A stretch of 26,279 nucleotides of DNA from JACQNR01 sp049515175 (lineage in GTDB: Bacteria > Acidobacteriota > Terriglobia > UBA7540), in the NCBI GenBank assembly GCA_049515175.1, contig JBEKUI010000023.1, positions 1 to 26,279 on the forward strand, read 5' to 3'. A program made the translations under genes and the position numbers. Position 1 is the first letter of the stretch. The number at the start of each line of letters is the position of its first letter. Positions 6,707-14,348 of the stretch are shown one piece after another. The notes beneath the pieces were generated by a model. The model saw only the letters and a program-made list of their open reading frames with translations, did not search any database and was not told the DNA's origin.

Positions 6707-8941
6707 TTACGAATCGCCGGCGCCGGCCGCGCGCTCGGCGGGCAGTTCGATGACGAAGCGCGTGCCCGCCGGTTCGTTTTCCTCCACCCGAATCGTCCCG
6801 TTATGCTCCGCCACGATGCGGCTGACGATGGCCAGTCCCAGACCCGTTCCGCGACCCTTGGTGGAGAAGTAGGGGAGGAAGAGCTTCTCTCTGGCGTCCG
6901 GGGAGATCCCCGGACCGCTATCCGAGACCGAGAGCTCGACCACGTCGCGCTCCGCATCCAGGCGGGTCCTCACAGCGATGATTTTGCGCTCCGAATGCTC
7001 AACCGCCTCCGCAGCATTATCAATGAGGTTGATCACCACGCGCCGGAATTGTTCCGGATCGGCGAGAACGAGCGGCAGGTCTGCCGCCAGGTCGCGCTGC
7101 ACGGCGAGCCCGTCCAGCCGGCCTTCAAAAACGCCGAGGGCGCTTTCGATGATCGTTTCCAGACGCGAGGGCACGGGGCGCGAAGCGGGGAAGCGCGCCA
7201 AGTCGGAGAATTCGTCCACCAGCTTCTTGAGTGAATTGACCTCCCGGCTGACCAGCGCGGCGCTTTCCGCCACGGCCTCGGCGAGGTCGCCGGAGACACT
7301 GGCCAGGCCGGCCCGCTCGACGAGCCGTCGGATACGATCAGTAGAAAGCTGAATGGGCGTCAGGGGATTCTTGATTTCGTGTGCGATGCGCTGCGCAACC
7401 TCCTGCCAAGCCATGGCTTTCTGGGCGCGGAGCAGTTCGGTAAGGTCTTCGAGCACCAGCACAAAGCCGACGGTTCCGTGCGGGGCGCGGATCGACGACA
7501 GAGTCAGCGCCACCGCCACGCGCCGGCGCCCTATTTCCAATTCCATCTGGCGGGTAATGCTTCCCTGGCGGGCGGCGCGTCGGAAGAGGCGCGACACCTC
7601 GCGGAGGTCCTCGGCCGAAAGAAGGTCGGCGAGCGTCCGCGCCGCCTTCAGACGTTCCGGACCGAACATGCGCTCCGCCGTGGCGTTCACCTGTGTGATC
7701 TGTCCTTGCCGGTCGAGGGAAATCACACCCGTGGGGATGTTCTGGAGGATGGCCTCCATCTTGTGGGTGTGCTCTTCGAGTTCGCGATTGGCTTTCTGCA
7801 AATCCCGGGCAGCTTGCTCGATGGCGGCACGGTTCTCCTGTAATTGCCTGGTCATTTCGTTGAAGGACTGAATGAGGGTCCCCACTTCGTCGTCCGAGCG
7901 CGCCGCGACCCGGTAGTCGAGATTCCCCTTGGAGACCTCGTGTGTTGCCTCCGCCAGCGCCTCAATGGGGATCGTCACCTGTTTGGAAAGGAAGAGGGCA
8001 AACCAGGTGGCGGCAAACAAGATGAGAAGGGTCAACAGCCAAAGGATCGAGAGGTAGGTGCGCTTGACGGCTCTCCGCTCACGGCTCAGCTCATCGTATT
8101 TCTGGGCTTCCTGCTGAATTTCCTCCGCCATCTGCTTGATGCCCGTGGGGAGTTGCCGGGCACTCACGACCACACCGAACCTCTGCCCCTGCGCGTTGAA
8201 CACCGGAGCCGCCGCCAGGAAGGTGTCGGCGCCCGCGGCGTGCCATCGGGCGGACGCCCCCGCCCGGGACAACTGGCCGTTGCCGATGGCGGGCAATAGG
8301 CCATAGATGACCGACGTATCCGGGGCGGGCTGACCCGCCTGGGCCACCAGCCGGCCCTGGGCGTCAAAATACAGGACGCTCTCGAGGGCCAGATCCACGG
8401 TGGCGCGGGAAAGGGCCGTGGCGATCTTCTTGGAATCTCCGGTGGCGAGTTCGCGGCGCAGTTCCGCGTGCTCGGCAAAATGAAGAGTGTCGTGCAATGC
8501 GTGCTGTTCCGCCTGCGACTCCACCTGCCGGAAAATCTCGCTCGCGTCCCGGCGCACGAGGTCGAAGGGAATACCGAACCACCTGTCGATGCTCCGGTTG
8601 AGCAGCCCGTAGGCAAAGATAAAGAGGAAGGAGACGGGGACCAGCGAGAGGCCCAGAAAAGCTACCACCATCTTGGTCTTGAACCGCGCACCCAGGCGCT
8701 TCTGGCGGCGTTCCACGTAGAGCTTAAGCAGGGTGCGCATGAGGATAAGGGCGAAAATCACGAAGGCGAGGAAGATGATTGCCGAAACGGCGAGCAGGAT
8801 CAGCGTCTGGGAGGCGCTGGAGGGGCGAATGAAAGAGAGATTCAGCGAGGCCTGGCTCCAGCCAAGCAGGAAGAGCAACGGCACCAGGACCAGGAGAAGA
8901 ATGGTGACCGCTCTGCGCCGTTGCTTGGCCTTGTCGTCCAT
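6707..8941 (-). CDS. ntrY: NtrY-like membrane sensor histidine kinase
   Basis: The 744-residue kinase presumably phosphorylates NtrX, encoded 83 bases downstream. Hydrophobic segments at about 12-28, 46-70 and 91-113 are followed by a predicted extracytoplasmic sensor region (about 115-295) and a last membrane segment at 296-318. A HAMP linker (about 318-371), a PAS domain (about 393-500) and the kinase core follow. The phospho-accepting histidine is H521 in AHEIKNPLTPIQLS, characteristic of NtrY. The ATPase domain shows the N box (NLIDNAAEAV, 638-647), G1 DSGPG (674-678) and G2 GRGTGLGLAI (697-706). The ATG has an AGGA element about 8 bases upstream. The ligand is unknown. A promoter with a perfect inverted repeat over its -35 box lies at 8978-9017. 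Confidence 0.9.
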   Translation of the reverse strand: MDDKAKQRRRAVTILLLVLVPLLFLLGWSQASLNLSFIRPSSASQTLILLAVSAIIFLAFVIFALILMRTLLKLYVERRQKRLGARFKTKMVVAFLGLSLVPVSFLFIFAYGLLNRSIDRWFGIPFDLVRRDASEIFRQVESQAEQHALHDTLHFAEHAELRRELATGDSKKIATALSRATVDLALESVLYFDAQGRLVAQAGQPAPDTSVIYGLLPAIGNGQLSRAGASARWHAAGADTFLAAAPVFNAQGQRFGVVVSARQLPTGIKQMAEEIQQEAQKYDELSRERRAVKRTYLSILWLLTLLILFAATWFALFLSKQVTIPIEALAEATHEVSKGNLDYRVAARSDDEVGTLIQSFNEMTRQLQENRAAIEQAARDLQKANRELEEHTHKMEAILQNIPTGVISLDRQGQITQVNATAERMFGPERLKAARTLADLLSAEDLREVSRLFRRAARQGSITRQMELEIGRRRVAVALTLSSIRAPHGTVGFVLVLEDLTELLRAQKAMAWQEVAQRIAHEIKNPLTPIQLSTDRIRRLVERAGLASVSGDLAEAVAESAALVSREVNSLKKLVDEFSDLARFPASRPVPSRLETIIESALGVFEGRLDGLAVQRDLAADLPLVLADPEQFRRVVINLIDNAAEAVEHSERKIIAVRTRLDAERDVVELSVSDSGPGISPDAREKLFLPYFSTKGRGTGLGLAIVSRIVAEHNGTIRVEENEPAGTRFVIELPAERAAGAGDS

Positions 8942-8977
8942 CGCGGGTTCCTGCCCCCTCTTCCGGGAGCGCGTGGG

Positions 8978-9006
8978 TCTATACTACCAGCACTTGCCGC
9001 CGTCAG
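8978..9006 (-). promoter_or_regulatory. Candidate ntrYX promoter
   Basis: Read on the minus strand, CTGACG (9006 to 9001, four of six) is followed by a 17-base spacer and TATAGA (8983 to 8978, four of six). The start would be near 8971, about 30 bases before the ntrY ATG. The -35 box is one arm of the inverted repeat at 9001-9017. Confidence 0.4.
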
Positions 9007-9017
9007 GAACCCTGACG
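9001..9017. repeat. Perfect inverted repeat between the glycosylase and ntrY genes
   Basis: CGTCAGG (9001-9007) and CCTGACG (9011-9017) are perfect complements around the spacer AAC. The site lies 34 bases beyond the glycosylase stop and overlaps the candidate ntrY -35 box. It has no U tract, so an operator for a dimeric regulator is as likely as a terminator. Confidence 0.55.
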
Positions 9018-9050
9018 CCCGCTGCAGGAGCGCCGGGGGGCCTAACCTTG

Positions 9051-9749
9051 TCAATGCGCCTTCCAGGATCTAGGGAGGAAAGCACGCAGCGGGCAGGCGT
9101 CACAGCGCGGGTTATTCCGCAGGCAGAAGCGCTTTCCGGTCGCTACCAAGAGGGCGTGAAACTCGTTGAAAAGAGAGTGATCGGGAGGCAGGTGCTTGTG
9201 GAGAAACAGCCGCGCTGCCCTGTAACTGGCGCCGGGCGCCAGGAGGCCGTGGCGGGCGAGAATGCGCCGCGCGTAGGCGTCGGCGACAAAGGCCGGTTTC
9301 CGGCCGGCGTAAAGCAGAATGGCATCGGCGGTTTCAGGGCCGATCCCTTTCACCAAAAGCAGCCCGCGCCGGGCGTCGTCGAGTGGCGTTGCGAAAAGCC
9401 GGGAGAGAGAGCCGCCATGCTGCACGCCCAACCAGTTGAGGAAGTTGTGAATCGTACCGGCCTTTTGGCGGAAGAAGCCGGCGGAGCGGATCTGGCGGGC
9501 CAGATTATCCGCTGGCGTCGCGCGCAGGCGCTCAATCGAGAGCCGTTTGCTTTTGCGAAGCTGGCGGAGGGCGCGCTCCGCATTCAGCCAACTCGTGTTT
9601 TGCGTCAGGATGGCACCCAGGATGATTCCCAGGCGTGTGCGTGCGGGCCACCACCGCTGGGGACCGAAGTGCTGGAGCAGCACTCGGAAGTACTTCTGCA
9701 AAATCCGAGCCTGGCTGGCTGGAAGGGCCTTAGGCGCCACTCTCTTCAT
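9051..9749 (-). CDS. Endonuclease III-like (HhH-GPD) DNA glycosylase
   Basis: This 232-residue base-excision repair glycosylase belongs to the HhH-GPD superfamily. The helix-hairpin-helix is LLVKGIGPETADAILL (131-146) and the catalytic aspartate is D157 in FVADAYARR. The early motif GAILTQNTSW (45-54) resembles the 3-methyladenine glycosylase III (MagIII) branch rather than Nth. The position of the Nth catalytic lysine is glutamate (E139), so it is probably a monofunctional glycosylase without lyase activity. The C-terminal iron-sulfur motif has C209, C216 and C219, but the fourth cysteine expected near 225 is leucine. The preferred substrate cannot be told. The ATG at 9749 is chosen over an in-frame TTG at 9755. 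It is divergent from pilB and unrelated in function. Confidence 0.82.
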   Translation of the reverse strand: MKRVAPKALPASQARILQKYFRVLLQHFGPQRWWPARTRLGIILGAILTQNTSWLNAERALRQLRKSKRLSIERLRATPADNLARQIRSAGFFRQKAGTIHNFLNWLGVQHGGSLSRLFATPLDDARRGLLLVKGIGPETADAILLYAGRKPAFVADAYARRILARHGLLAPGASYRAARLFLHKHLPPDHSLFNEFHALLVATGKRFCLRNNPRCDACPLRAFLPRSWKAH

Positions 9750-9757
9750 CAGCAACG

Positions 9758-9787
9758 AAGCTATCTGGAGGGGTCGCGCCGTGTCAA
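9758..9787 (-). promoter_or_regulatory. Candidate promoter of the DNA glycosylase gene
   Basis: On the minus strand a perfect TTGACA (9787 to 9782) is followed by an 18-base spacer and TAGCTT (9763 to 9758), which keeps T, A and final T. Initiation near 9751 would make the message almost leaderless. The -10 match is weak. Confidence 0.35.
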
Positions 9788-9845
9788 GAATCGAGTGGAT
9801 CGTTGGGGTTGCCCTGGCCGGGACGCTGAGCAGGGCGGAATCGTC

Positions 9846-9874
9846 TTGACATTAGGGTGCGAGTTTTCTACGAT
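9846..9874 (+). promoter_or_regulatory. Sigma-70-type promoter of the pilBTC operon
   Basis: TTGACA (9846-9851, perfect) and TACGAT (9869-9874, four of six) are separated by exactly 17 bases. The start would lie near 9881, giving a leader of about 94 bases that holds the short frame at 9943-9975. It is the best-spaced promoter match upstream of pilB. Confidence 0.55.
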
Positions 9875-9942
9875 GCGTGCAAGTGCGTGATAAAGGGGTA
9901 ATTGTCGGTCAGGTGCCGCACCGAACGAGTTCCACAGGAGTT

Positions 9943-9975
9943 ATGTCAGGTCTGCCCACGGTGGGGGTTGAGTAA
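9943..9975 (+). CDS. Possible 10-codon leader peptide overlapping the pilB start
   Basis: ATG at 9943 follows AGGAG (9936-9940) by two bases and opens a ten-codon frame encoding MSGLPTVGVE. Its TAA (9973-9975) shares one base with the pilB ATG (9975-9977), a TAATG arrangement typical of translational coupling. The Shine-Dalgarno spacing is shorter than ideal, and a frame this short can arise by chance. Confidence 0.25.
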   Translation: MSGLPTVGVE

Positions 9976-11705
9976 TGTCCGGTAAGCTCGGCGAGATTCT
10001 CATCAAAGAAAAGATTGTCAGCGCCGACCAGCTCAAGCAGGCTTTGGAGTTTCAGAAGAGCAATGGTGGCCGTTTGGGCAACGCCTTGGTGAAGCTGAAC
10101 TTCATGTCCGATGATGAAGTTACCGCGGTGCTTTCGCGCCAGTACGGCGTTCCCTCCATCAATTTGGCGTATTTCGAGGTCGATCCCAACGTCATCAAGC
10201 TCATCCCCATGGAAACGGCCACGAAGTACCAGATCCTGCCGCTCAGCCGCGTGGGCTCCTCCCTGACCGTAGCGATGGTCGATCCCACCAACGTCTTCGC
10301 CATGGACGACATCAAGTTCATGACGGGTTTCAATATCGAGCCCGTCCTGGCATCCGAAGGCGCCATCTTGGATGCCATCAAGAAACACTATGGCAGCGCG
10401 GAAGATGTCGAGCGCAAGAAAGAACTGGAGCAGATCGTCAGCTTCATCGACGACGGGCAGGCGGAGAGCGTCGAGCTCGACGAGCAGGACGAGAGCTCGC
10501 TCAACCTGGCGCAGCTTGAAAAAGCGGCGGAAGAGGCCCCGGTCATCAAGCTGGTGAACTATATCCTCACCGATGCCGTGAAGCGGGGCGCCAGCGACAT
10601 CCATATGGAGCCGTACGAAAAGGAGTACCGCGTCCGGTACCGGGTCGACGGGATGCTCGCGACGATCATGAACCCGCCCACGAAGCTCCGGGACGCCATC
10701 ATCAGCCGCGTCAAGATCATGGCGAAGCTGGATATCTCCGAGAAGCGCCTGCCGCAAGACGGCCGCATCATGATCAAGTACAAGAAAGACGGGAAGATGA
10801 AACAACTCGACTTCCGCGTCTCGGTGCTTCCCACCCTGCACGGCGAAAAAGTGGTCATGCGGCTGCTTGACAAGGAAAACCTCCGGCTGGATATGACCAA
10901 ACTGGGCTTTGAGCCGGAGTCCCTGGCGAAGTATCAGAAGGCCATCTTCAAGCCCTACGGGATGGTGCTGGTGACGGGTCCGACCGGGAGCGGCAAGACC
11001 AATACGCTGTACTCGTCCATCGCCCAGCTCAACAAGCCTGATACGAACATCATCACCGCCGAGGACCCAGTGGAATTCGAGCTCCACGGCATCAACCAGG
11101 TTCAGATGAAGGAGCAGATCGGGCTGAACTTTGCGGCGGCGCTCCGCTCGTTTCTGCGGCAGGACCCGAACATCATCCTGGTGGGCGAGATTCGCGACTT
11201 TGAGACGGCGGAAATTGCCATCAAGGCGGCGCTCACCGGCCACCTGGTGCTTTCGACCCTGCACACCAACGACGCGCCCTCGACGATTTCGCGCCTGATG
11301 AACATGGGCATCGAGCCCTTCCTGGTGGCCACCTCCGTCCACCTGATTTGCGCCCAGCGTCTGGGGCGGCGGCTGTGCAACGAGTGCAAGGTCGAGGAGG
11401 GGCTTTCCCCGCAGGTGCTTATTGACGCCGGCTACACGCCGGAAGAGGCCCGCACCGTCAAAGTCTTCAAGCCCCAGGGCTGCTCGACCTGCAATAACCG
11501 GGGCTACAAAGGCCGCTTGGGATTTTACGAGGTCCTGGAGATTACCGACGAACTCCGGGAATTGATTCTGGTGGGTGCTTCGGCGCTGGAGATCAAGAAG
11601 AAAGCCATCGAGCAAGGTATGATCAGTCTGCGTCGCAGCGGGTTGATTAAGGTGGCGGCGGGAATCTCAAGCTTGGAAGAGGTCATCCGCGAGACAGTGC
11701 TCTGA
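9975..11705 (+). CDS. pilB: Type IV pilus extension ATPase PilB
   Basis: PilB is the hexameric cytoplasmic ATPase that powers pilus extension. The 576-residue product has an N-terminal MshEN (T2SSE_N) domain (about 1-140) with two tandem motifs, starting at K4 (KLGEIL) and R33 (RLGNAL), of the type that binds cyclic di-GMP. The ATPase domain shows Walker A GPTGSGKT (335-342), the Asp box TAEDPVE (361-367), Walker B ILVGEIRD (401-408) and the His box GHLVLSTLHTN (422-432). Four cysteines (C468, C471, C503, C506) form the zinc site typical of PilB/GspE and absent from PilT. The ATG at 9975 is preceded by a GGGGG run seven bases upstream, which can pair with the anti-Shine-Dalgarno sequence through one wobble. 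It heads the pilBTC unit. Confidence 0.96.
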   Translation: MSGKLGEILIKEKIVSADQLKQALEFQKSNGGRLGNALVKLNFMSDDEVTAVLSRQYGVPSINLAYFEVDPNVIKLIPMETATKYQILPLSRVGSSLTVAMVDPTNVFAMDDIKFMTGFNIEPVLASEGAILDAIKKHYGSAEDVERKKELEQIVSFIDDGQAESVELDEQDESSLNLAQLEKAAEEAPVIKLVNYILTDAVKRGASDIHMEPYEKEYRVRYRVDGMLATIMNPPTKLRDAIISRVKIMAKLDISEKRLPQDGRIMIKYKKDGKMKQLDFRVSVLPTLHGEKVVMRLLDKENLRLDMTKLGFEPESLAKYQKAIFKPYGMVLVTGPTGSGKTNTLYSSIAQLNKPDTNIITAEDPVEFELHGINQVQMKEQIGLNFAAALRSFLRQDPNIILVGEIRDFETAEIAIKAALTGHLVLSTLHTNDAPSTISRLMNMGIEPFLVATSVHLICAQRLGRRLCNECKVEEGLSPQVLIDAGYTPEEARTVKVFKPQGCSTCNNRGYKGRLGFYEVLEITDELRELILVGASALEIKKKAIEQGMISLRRSGLIKVAAGISSLEEVIRETVL

Positions 11706-11749
11706 GATCACGTTGTGAGGTTTCTCTTCCGGGGAGGAAATAAAGCGCT

Positions 11750-12874
11750 ATGGCTTTGCCGAGTCTGAGTGAACTCCTGAAACGCATGGTGGACATGGGG
11801 GGGTCCGACCTTCACATCACCACGAATTCGCCGCCCCGCATCCGTGTTCACGGAGAACTGAAACCTTGCGAGGATTTGCCGGCCCTCGGCCCCGCAGACA
11901 CCAAACAGCTGGCCTACAGCATTCTGACCGACGCTCAGAAGCACCGCTTTGAAGAGAGCCTCGAGCTCGATTTCTCGTTTGGCATCAAGAATATCGCGCG
12001 CTTCCGCGGCAACCTTTTCAACCAGCGCGGCGCCACCGGCGGCGTGTTCCGAGTCATTCCCTTCGAGATCAAGACGTTTGACCAGCTCGGGCTGGCGCAG
12101 ATTGTGCGCAAACTCTGCGAGAAGCCGCGCGGCCTGATTCTGGTGACCGGGCCGACGGGCAGCGGAAAGTCCACCACCCTCGCCACGATGCTCAATGTCA
12201 TCAATGAAAGCCGCCATGAGCACATGATTACGATCGAGGACCCCATCGAGTTCGTCCACCCCCACAAGAAGTGTCTGGTCAACCAGCGGGAGGTGCACTC
12301 GGACACTCACTCCTTCTCCAACGCCTTGCGTGCCGCGCTGCGCGAGGATCCGGACGTGGTGTTGATCGGCGAGATGCGCGATTTGGAGACCATCGAAGCG
12401 GCGCTGCGCATTGCGGAAACCGGACACCTCACGTTCGGAACGCTGCACACGAATTCCGCTTCCTCGACCATCAACCGCATCATCGATGTGTTCCCGTCGC
12501 ACCAGCAGTCGCAGATTCGAGCCCAGCTTTCGCTGGTCCTGGAAGGAATCATGTGCCAGTCGCTCCTGCCGCGCGTGGACGGAAAGGGCCGCGCCATGGC
12601 CATGGAAATCCTGGTGCCCAACGCCGCCATCCGCAACCTGATTCGCGAAGACAAGATCCACCAGATCTACTCGTCCATGCAGTCGGGCCAGGACAAGTTT
12701 GGAATGCAGACGTTCAATCAGTCGCTTTACTCGCTTTACGCGCAACGACAGATTACGCTGGAGACGGCCATGGGCCGCTCGAGTAACCCGGAAGAGCTCC
12801 AGGATATGATCAACCGGGGACCGGTCACTGGCGGTGCCCAGCGTCCAGCGTCATACCCTCCCCCGCGGCGTTAA
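11750..12874 (+). CDS. pilT: Type IV pilus retraction ATPase PilT
   Basis: PilT is the ATPase that depolymerises the pilus, powering twitching, surface sensing and DNA uptake. The 374-residue product starts with LSELLKRMVDMGGSDLHI, the usual PilT N-terminal PAS-like domain. Walker A is GPTGSGKS (134-141), the Asp box TIEDPIE (161-167), Walker B VVLIGEMRD (203-211) and the His box GHLTFGTLHTN (225-235). The C-terminal AIRNLIRE (293-300), needed for retraction in known PilT proteins, is intact. No zinc cysteines are present, which separates it from PilB. A GGGGAGG element (11731-11737) precedes the ATG by 12 bases. It follows pilB by 44 bases. The proline-rich tail (RPASYPPPRR) looks dispensable. 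Confidence 0.96.
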   Translation: MALPSLSELLKRMVDMGGSDLHITTNSPPRIRVHGELKPCEDLPALGPADTKQLAYSILTDAQKHRFEESLELDFSFGIKNIARFRGNLFNQRGATGGVFRVIPFEIKTFDQLGLAQIVRKLCEKPRGLILVTGPTGSGKSTTLATMLNVINESRHEHMITIEDPIEFVHPHKKCLVNQREVHSDTHSFSNALRAALREDPDVVLIGEMRDLETIEAALRIAETGHLTFGTLHTNSASSTINRIIDVFPSHQQSQIRAQLSLVLEGIMCQSLLPRVDGKGRAMAMEILVPNAAIRNLIREDKIHQIYSSMQSGQDKFGMQTFNQSLYSLYAQRQITLETAMGRSSNPEELQDMINRGPVTGGAQRPASYPPPRR

Positions 12875-12880
12875 GCCGGT

Positions 12881-12928
12881 GGCGGGGAGGCAAGGTTTTC
12901 CGCCGGGGGGCAAGCGCCAGCCTCCGCC
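12881..12928 (+). repeat. Inverted repeat between pilT and pilC
   Basis: GGCGGGGAGGC (12881-12891) can pair with GCCTCCGCC (12920-12928) in a nine-pair stem with a two-base bulge and a loop of about 28 bases. It lacks a U tract, so it is more likely an RNA processing or stabilising element than a terminator. The following pilC gene has an exceptionally strong ribosome binding site. Confidence 0.35.
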
Positions 12929-12948
12929 GGAGATTCGATTCTCTCAGA

Positions 12949-12957
12949 GAGGTGATC
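12949..12957 (+). promoter_or_regulatory. Extended Shine-Dalgarno of pilC
   Basis: GAGGTGATC matches nine consecutive bases of the complement of the 16S rRNA 3' end and ends four bases before the pilC ATG at 12962. It fixes the pilC start and is the strongest ribosome binding site seen in the window. Confidence 0.7.
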
Positions 12958-12961
12958 AGCG

Positions 12962-14173
12962 ATGCCGCAATTCGAATATCGTGGCACGTCTCGTTCTGGC
13001 CAGGAAGTTACGGGGACACGTGCGGCTCCCAGCCGCGAAGCTCTGGATGCGGTGCTGCGGCGCGAACAGATTACGCCTAGCCGCATCGTGGAGAAGGGCC
13101 GGGAAATCGCCATTCCCAAGCCCAAGGTCGCGGGAAGGGTCAACGCCAAGGAACTGGCGATCTTCACCCGGCAGTTCTCCGTCATGATCGACGCCGGTCT
13201 TCCCCTCGTCCAATGCCTGGAAATTCTCGCCACGCAGCAGGAGAACAAGGGCTTTGCCAAAGCCTTGTCCACGGTGCGCGCCGCGGTGGAAAGCGGTTCA
13301 ACGCTGGCCAACGCCCTGCGCCTATTCCCCAAGATCTTCGATTCCCTTTACTCGAACATGGTGGAAGCCGGGGAAACGGGCGGTATTCTTGACACCATTT
13401 TGCAGCGCCTTTCCGGATACATCGAAAAGGCGGTGAAGTTGAAGCGCGCTGTCCAGTCGGCGTTGATTTACCCGATCGCCGTGATCACCATCGCCGGCGG
13501 CGTCATCTTCCTGTTGCTGTGGAAGGTGGTTCCGATCTTCGCCACCCTGTTCGCGGGATTGCAAGTTGACCTGCCTCTGCCGACGCGCATTGTCATCGGG
13601 CTCAGCAATATGATCGGCAGACTCGCTCTGCCACTGTTCATCGCGATCGGCCTCGGGGGGTACGGCTTCAAGAAGTACTACGGGACCCCCTCCGGCAGAA
13701 TGCTGATTGACACCCTCGTTCTGAAGCTTCCGATCCTCGGCGGCCTGATGCGCAAGATTGGCGTGGCGCGGTTCACCCGCACGCTCGGCACGCTGATCAC
13801 CAGCGGTGTTCCCATGCTGGAAGCGCTGGATATCACTGCCCGCACGTCCGGCAATGCGGTCATCGAGAAGGCCATTCTGGAGGTCCGCAAGGCGGTGGAA
13901 GGCGGCCGCACGATCGTCGATCCTTTGCGCGAGACGGGAGTCTTCCCGAACATGGTCGTGCAGATGATTGGAGTCGGCGAGCAGACCGGCGCTCTCGACG
14001 CCATGCTCCAGAAGGTCGCGGACTTCTACGAAGACGAGGTGGACGCGGCGGTGGGCGACCTGCTGACGGCCATGGAGCCCATGATGATTCTCTTTCTGGG
14101 CATCGTGGTTGGCGGCGTGGTGATTTCGATGTACTTGCCTCTGTTCAGCCTCATCGGCAAACTGGCTGGTTAG
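12962..14173 (+). CDS. pilC: Type IV pilus inner-membrane platform protein PilC
   Basis: PilC is the polytopic inner-membrane platform that couples the PilB and PilT motors to the growing pilus. The product is 403 residues, the usual length. Two T2SSF domains (about 66-190 and 268-390) each end in hydrophobic segments. Membrane helices are at about 168-190, 220-236 and 373-397. Family hallmarks include FTRQFSVMIDAGLPLVQCLE (68-87) and its second-copy counterpart FTRTLGTLITSGVPMLEALD (271-290). SNMVEAGETGG (131-141) and VQMIGVGEQTGAL (333-345) repeat the same pattern. The start is fixed by the strong ribosome binding site. An intrinsic terminator 25 bases after the stop closes the pilBTC unit. 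Confidence 0.96.
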   Translation: MPQFEYRGTSRSGQEVTGTRAAPSREALDAVLRREQITPSRIVEKGREIAIPKPKVAGRVNAKELAIFTRQFSVMIDAGLPLVQCLEILATQQENKGFAKALSTVRAAVESGSTLANALRLFPKIFDSLYSNMVEAGETGGILDTILQRLSGYIEKAVKLKRAVQSALIYPIAVITIAGGVIFLLLWKVVPIFATLFAGLQVDLPLPTRIVIGLSNMIGRLALPLFIAIGLGGYGFKKYYGTPSGRMLIDTLVLKLPILGGLMRKIGVARFTRTLGTLITSGVPMLEALDITARTSGNAVIEKAILEVRKAVEGGRTIVDPLRETGVFPNMVVQMIGVGEQTGALDAMLQKVADFYEDEVDAAVGDLLTAMEPMMILFLGIVVGGVVISMYLPLFSLIGKLAG

Positions 14174-14197
14174 AAGGCGCACAATCGCACTGTCAAC

Positions 14198-14231
14198 CCG
14201 GGGCCCGTTACGGCGGGCCCCGGCGTGTTTT
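14198..14231 (+). terminator. Intrinsic terminator after pilC
   Basis: A perfect ten-pair stem, CCGGGGCCCG (14198-14207) with CGGGCCCCGG (14214-14223), encloses a six-base loop and is followed by CGTGTTTT (14224-14231). This is a classical rho-independent terminator and separates the pilBTC unit from pilSR. Confidence 0.8.
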
Positions 14232-14303
14232 GCGCCCCTTTTTCGGAAGACTCTTGGCCCCAACCTGCCTTTAGACGGGGCAAACCTGTTCTTTCGAAGC
14301 TCG

Positions 14304-14331
14304 TTGTCTTCGGCCGCAACCGTTCTATAAT
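14304..14331 (+). promoter_or_regulatory. Candidate pilSR promoter
   Basis: TTGTCT (14304-14309, four of six) and a perfect TATAAT (14326-14331) are separated by 16 bases. The start near 14338 would leave only about 11 bases before the pilS ATG at 14349, with no recognisable Shine-Dalgarno sequence. pilS may therefore be translated from a very short leader. Confidence 0.5.
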
Positions 14332-14348
14332 GGCGGCCAGCAAAGCCC

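Noticed and set aside
9802..9818. Possible sigma-54 element upstream of pilB (TGGGG...TGGCC)
   Set aside because: The bases between the GG and GC match the consensus poorly, and a much better sigma-70 pair lies at 9846-9874.
9881..9974. Cyclic di-GMP riboswitch in the pilB leader
   Set aside because: The leader is too short and lacks the conserved elements of the GEMM class. Control through the MshEN domain is more plausible.
9909..11615. Long open frame antisense to pilB, 568 codons
   Set aside because: It mirrors the pilB frame almost exactly in a GC-rich gene, has no recognisable domain and has a skewed composition rich in His, Leu, Val and Asp. PilB has all its motifs.
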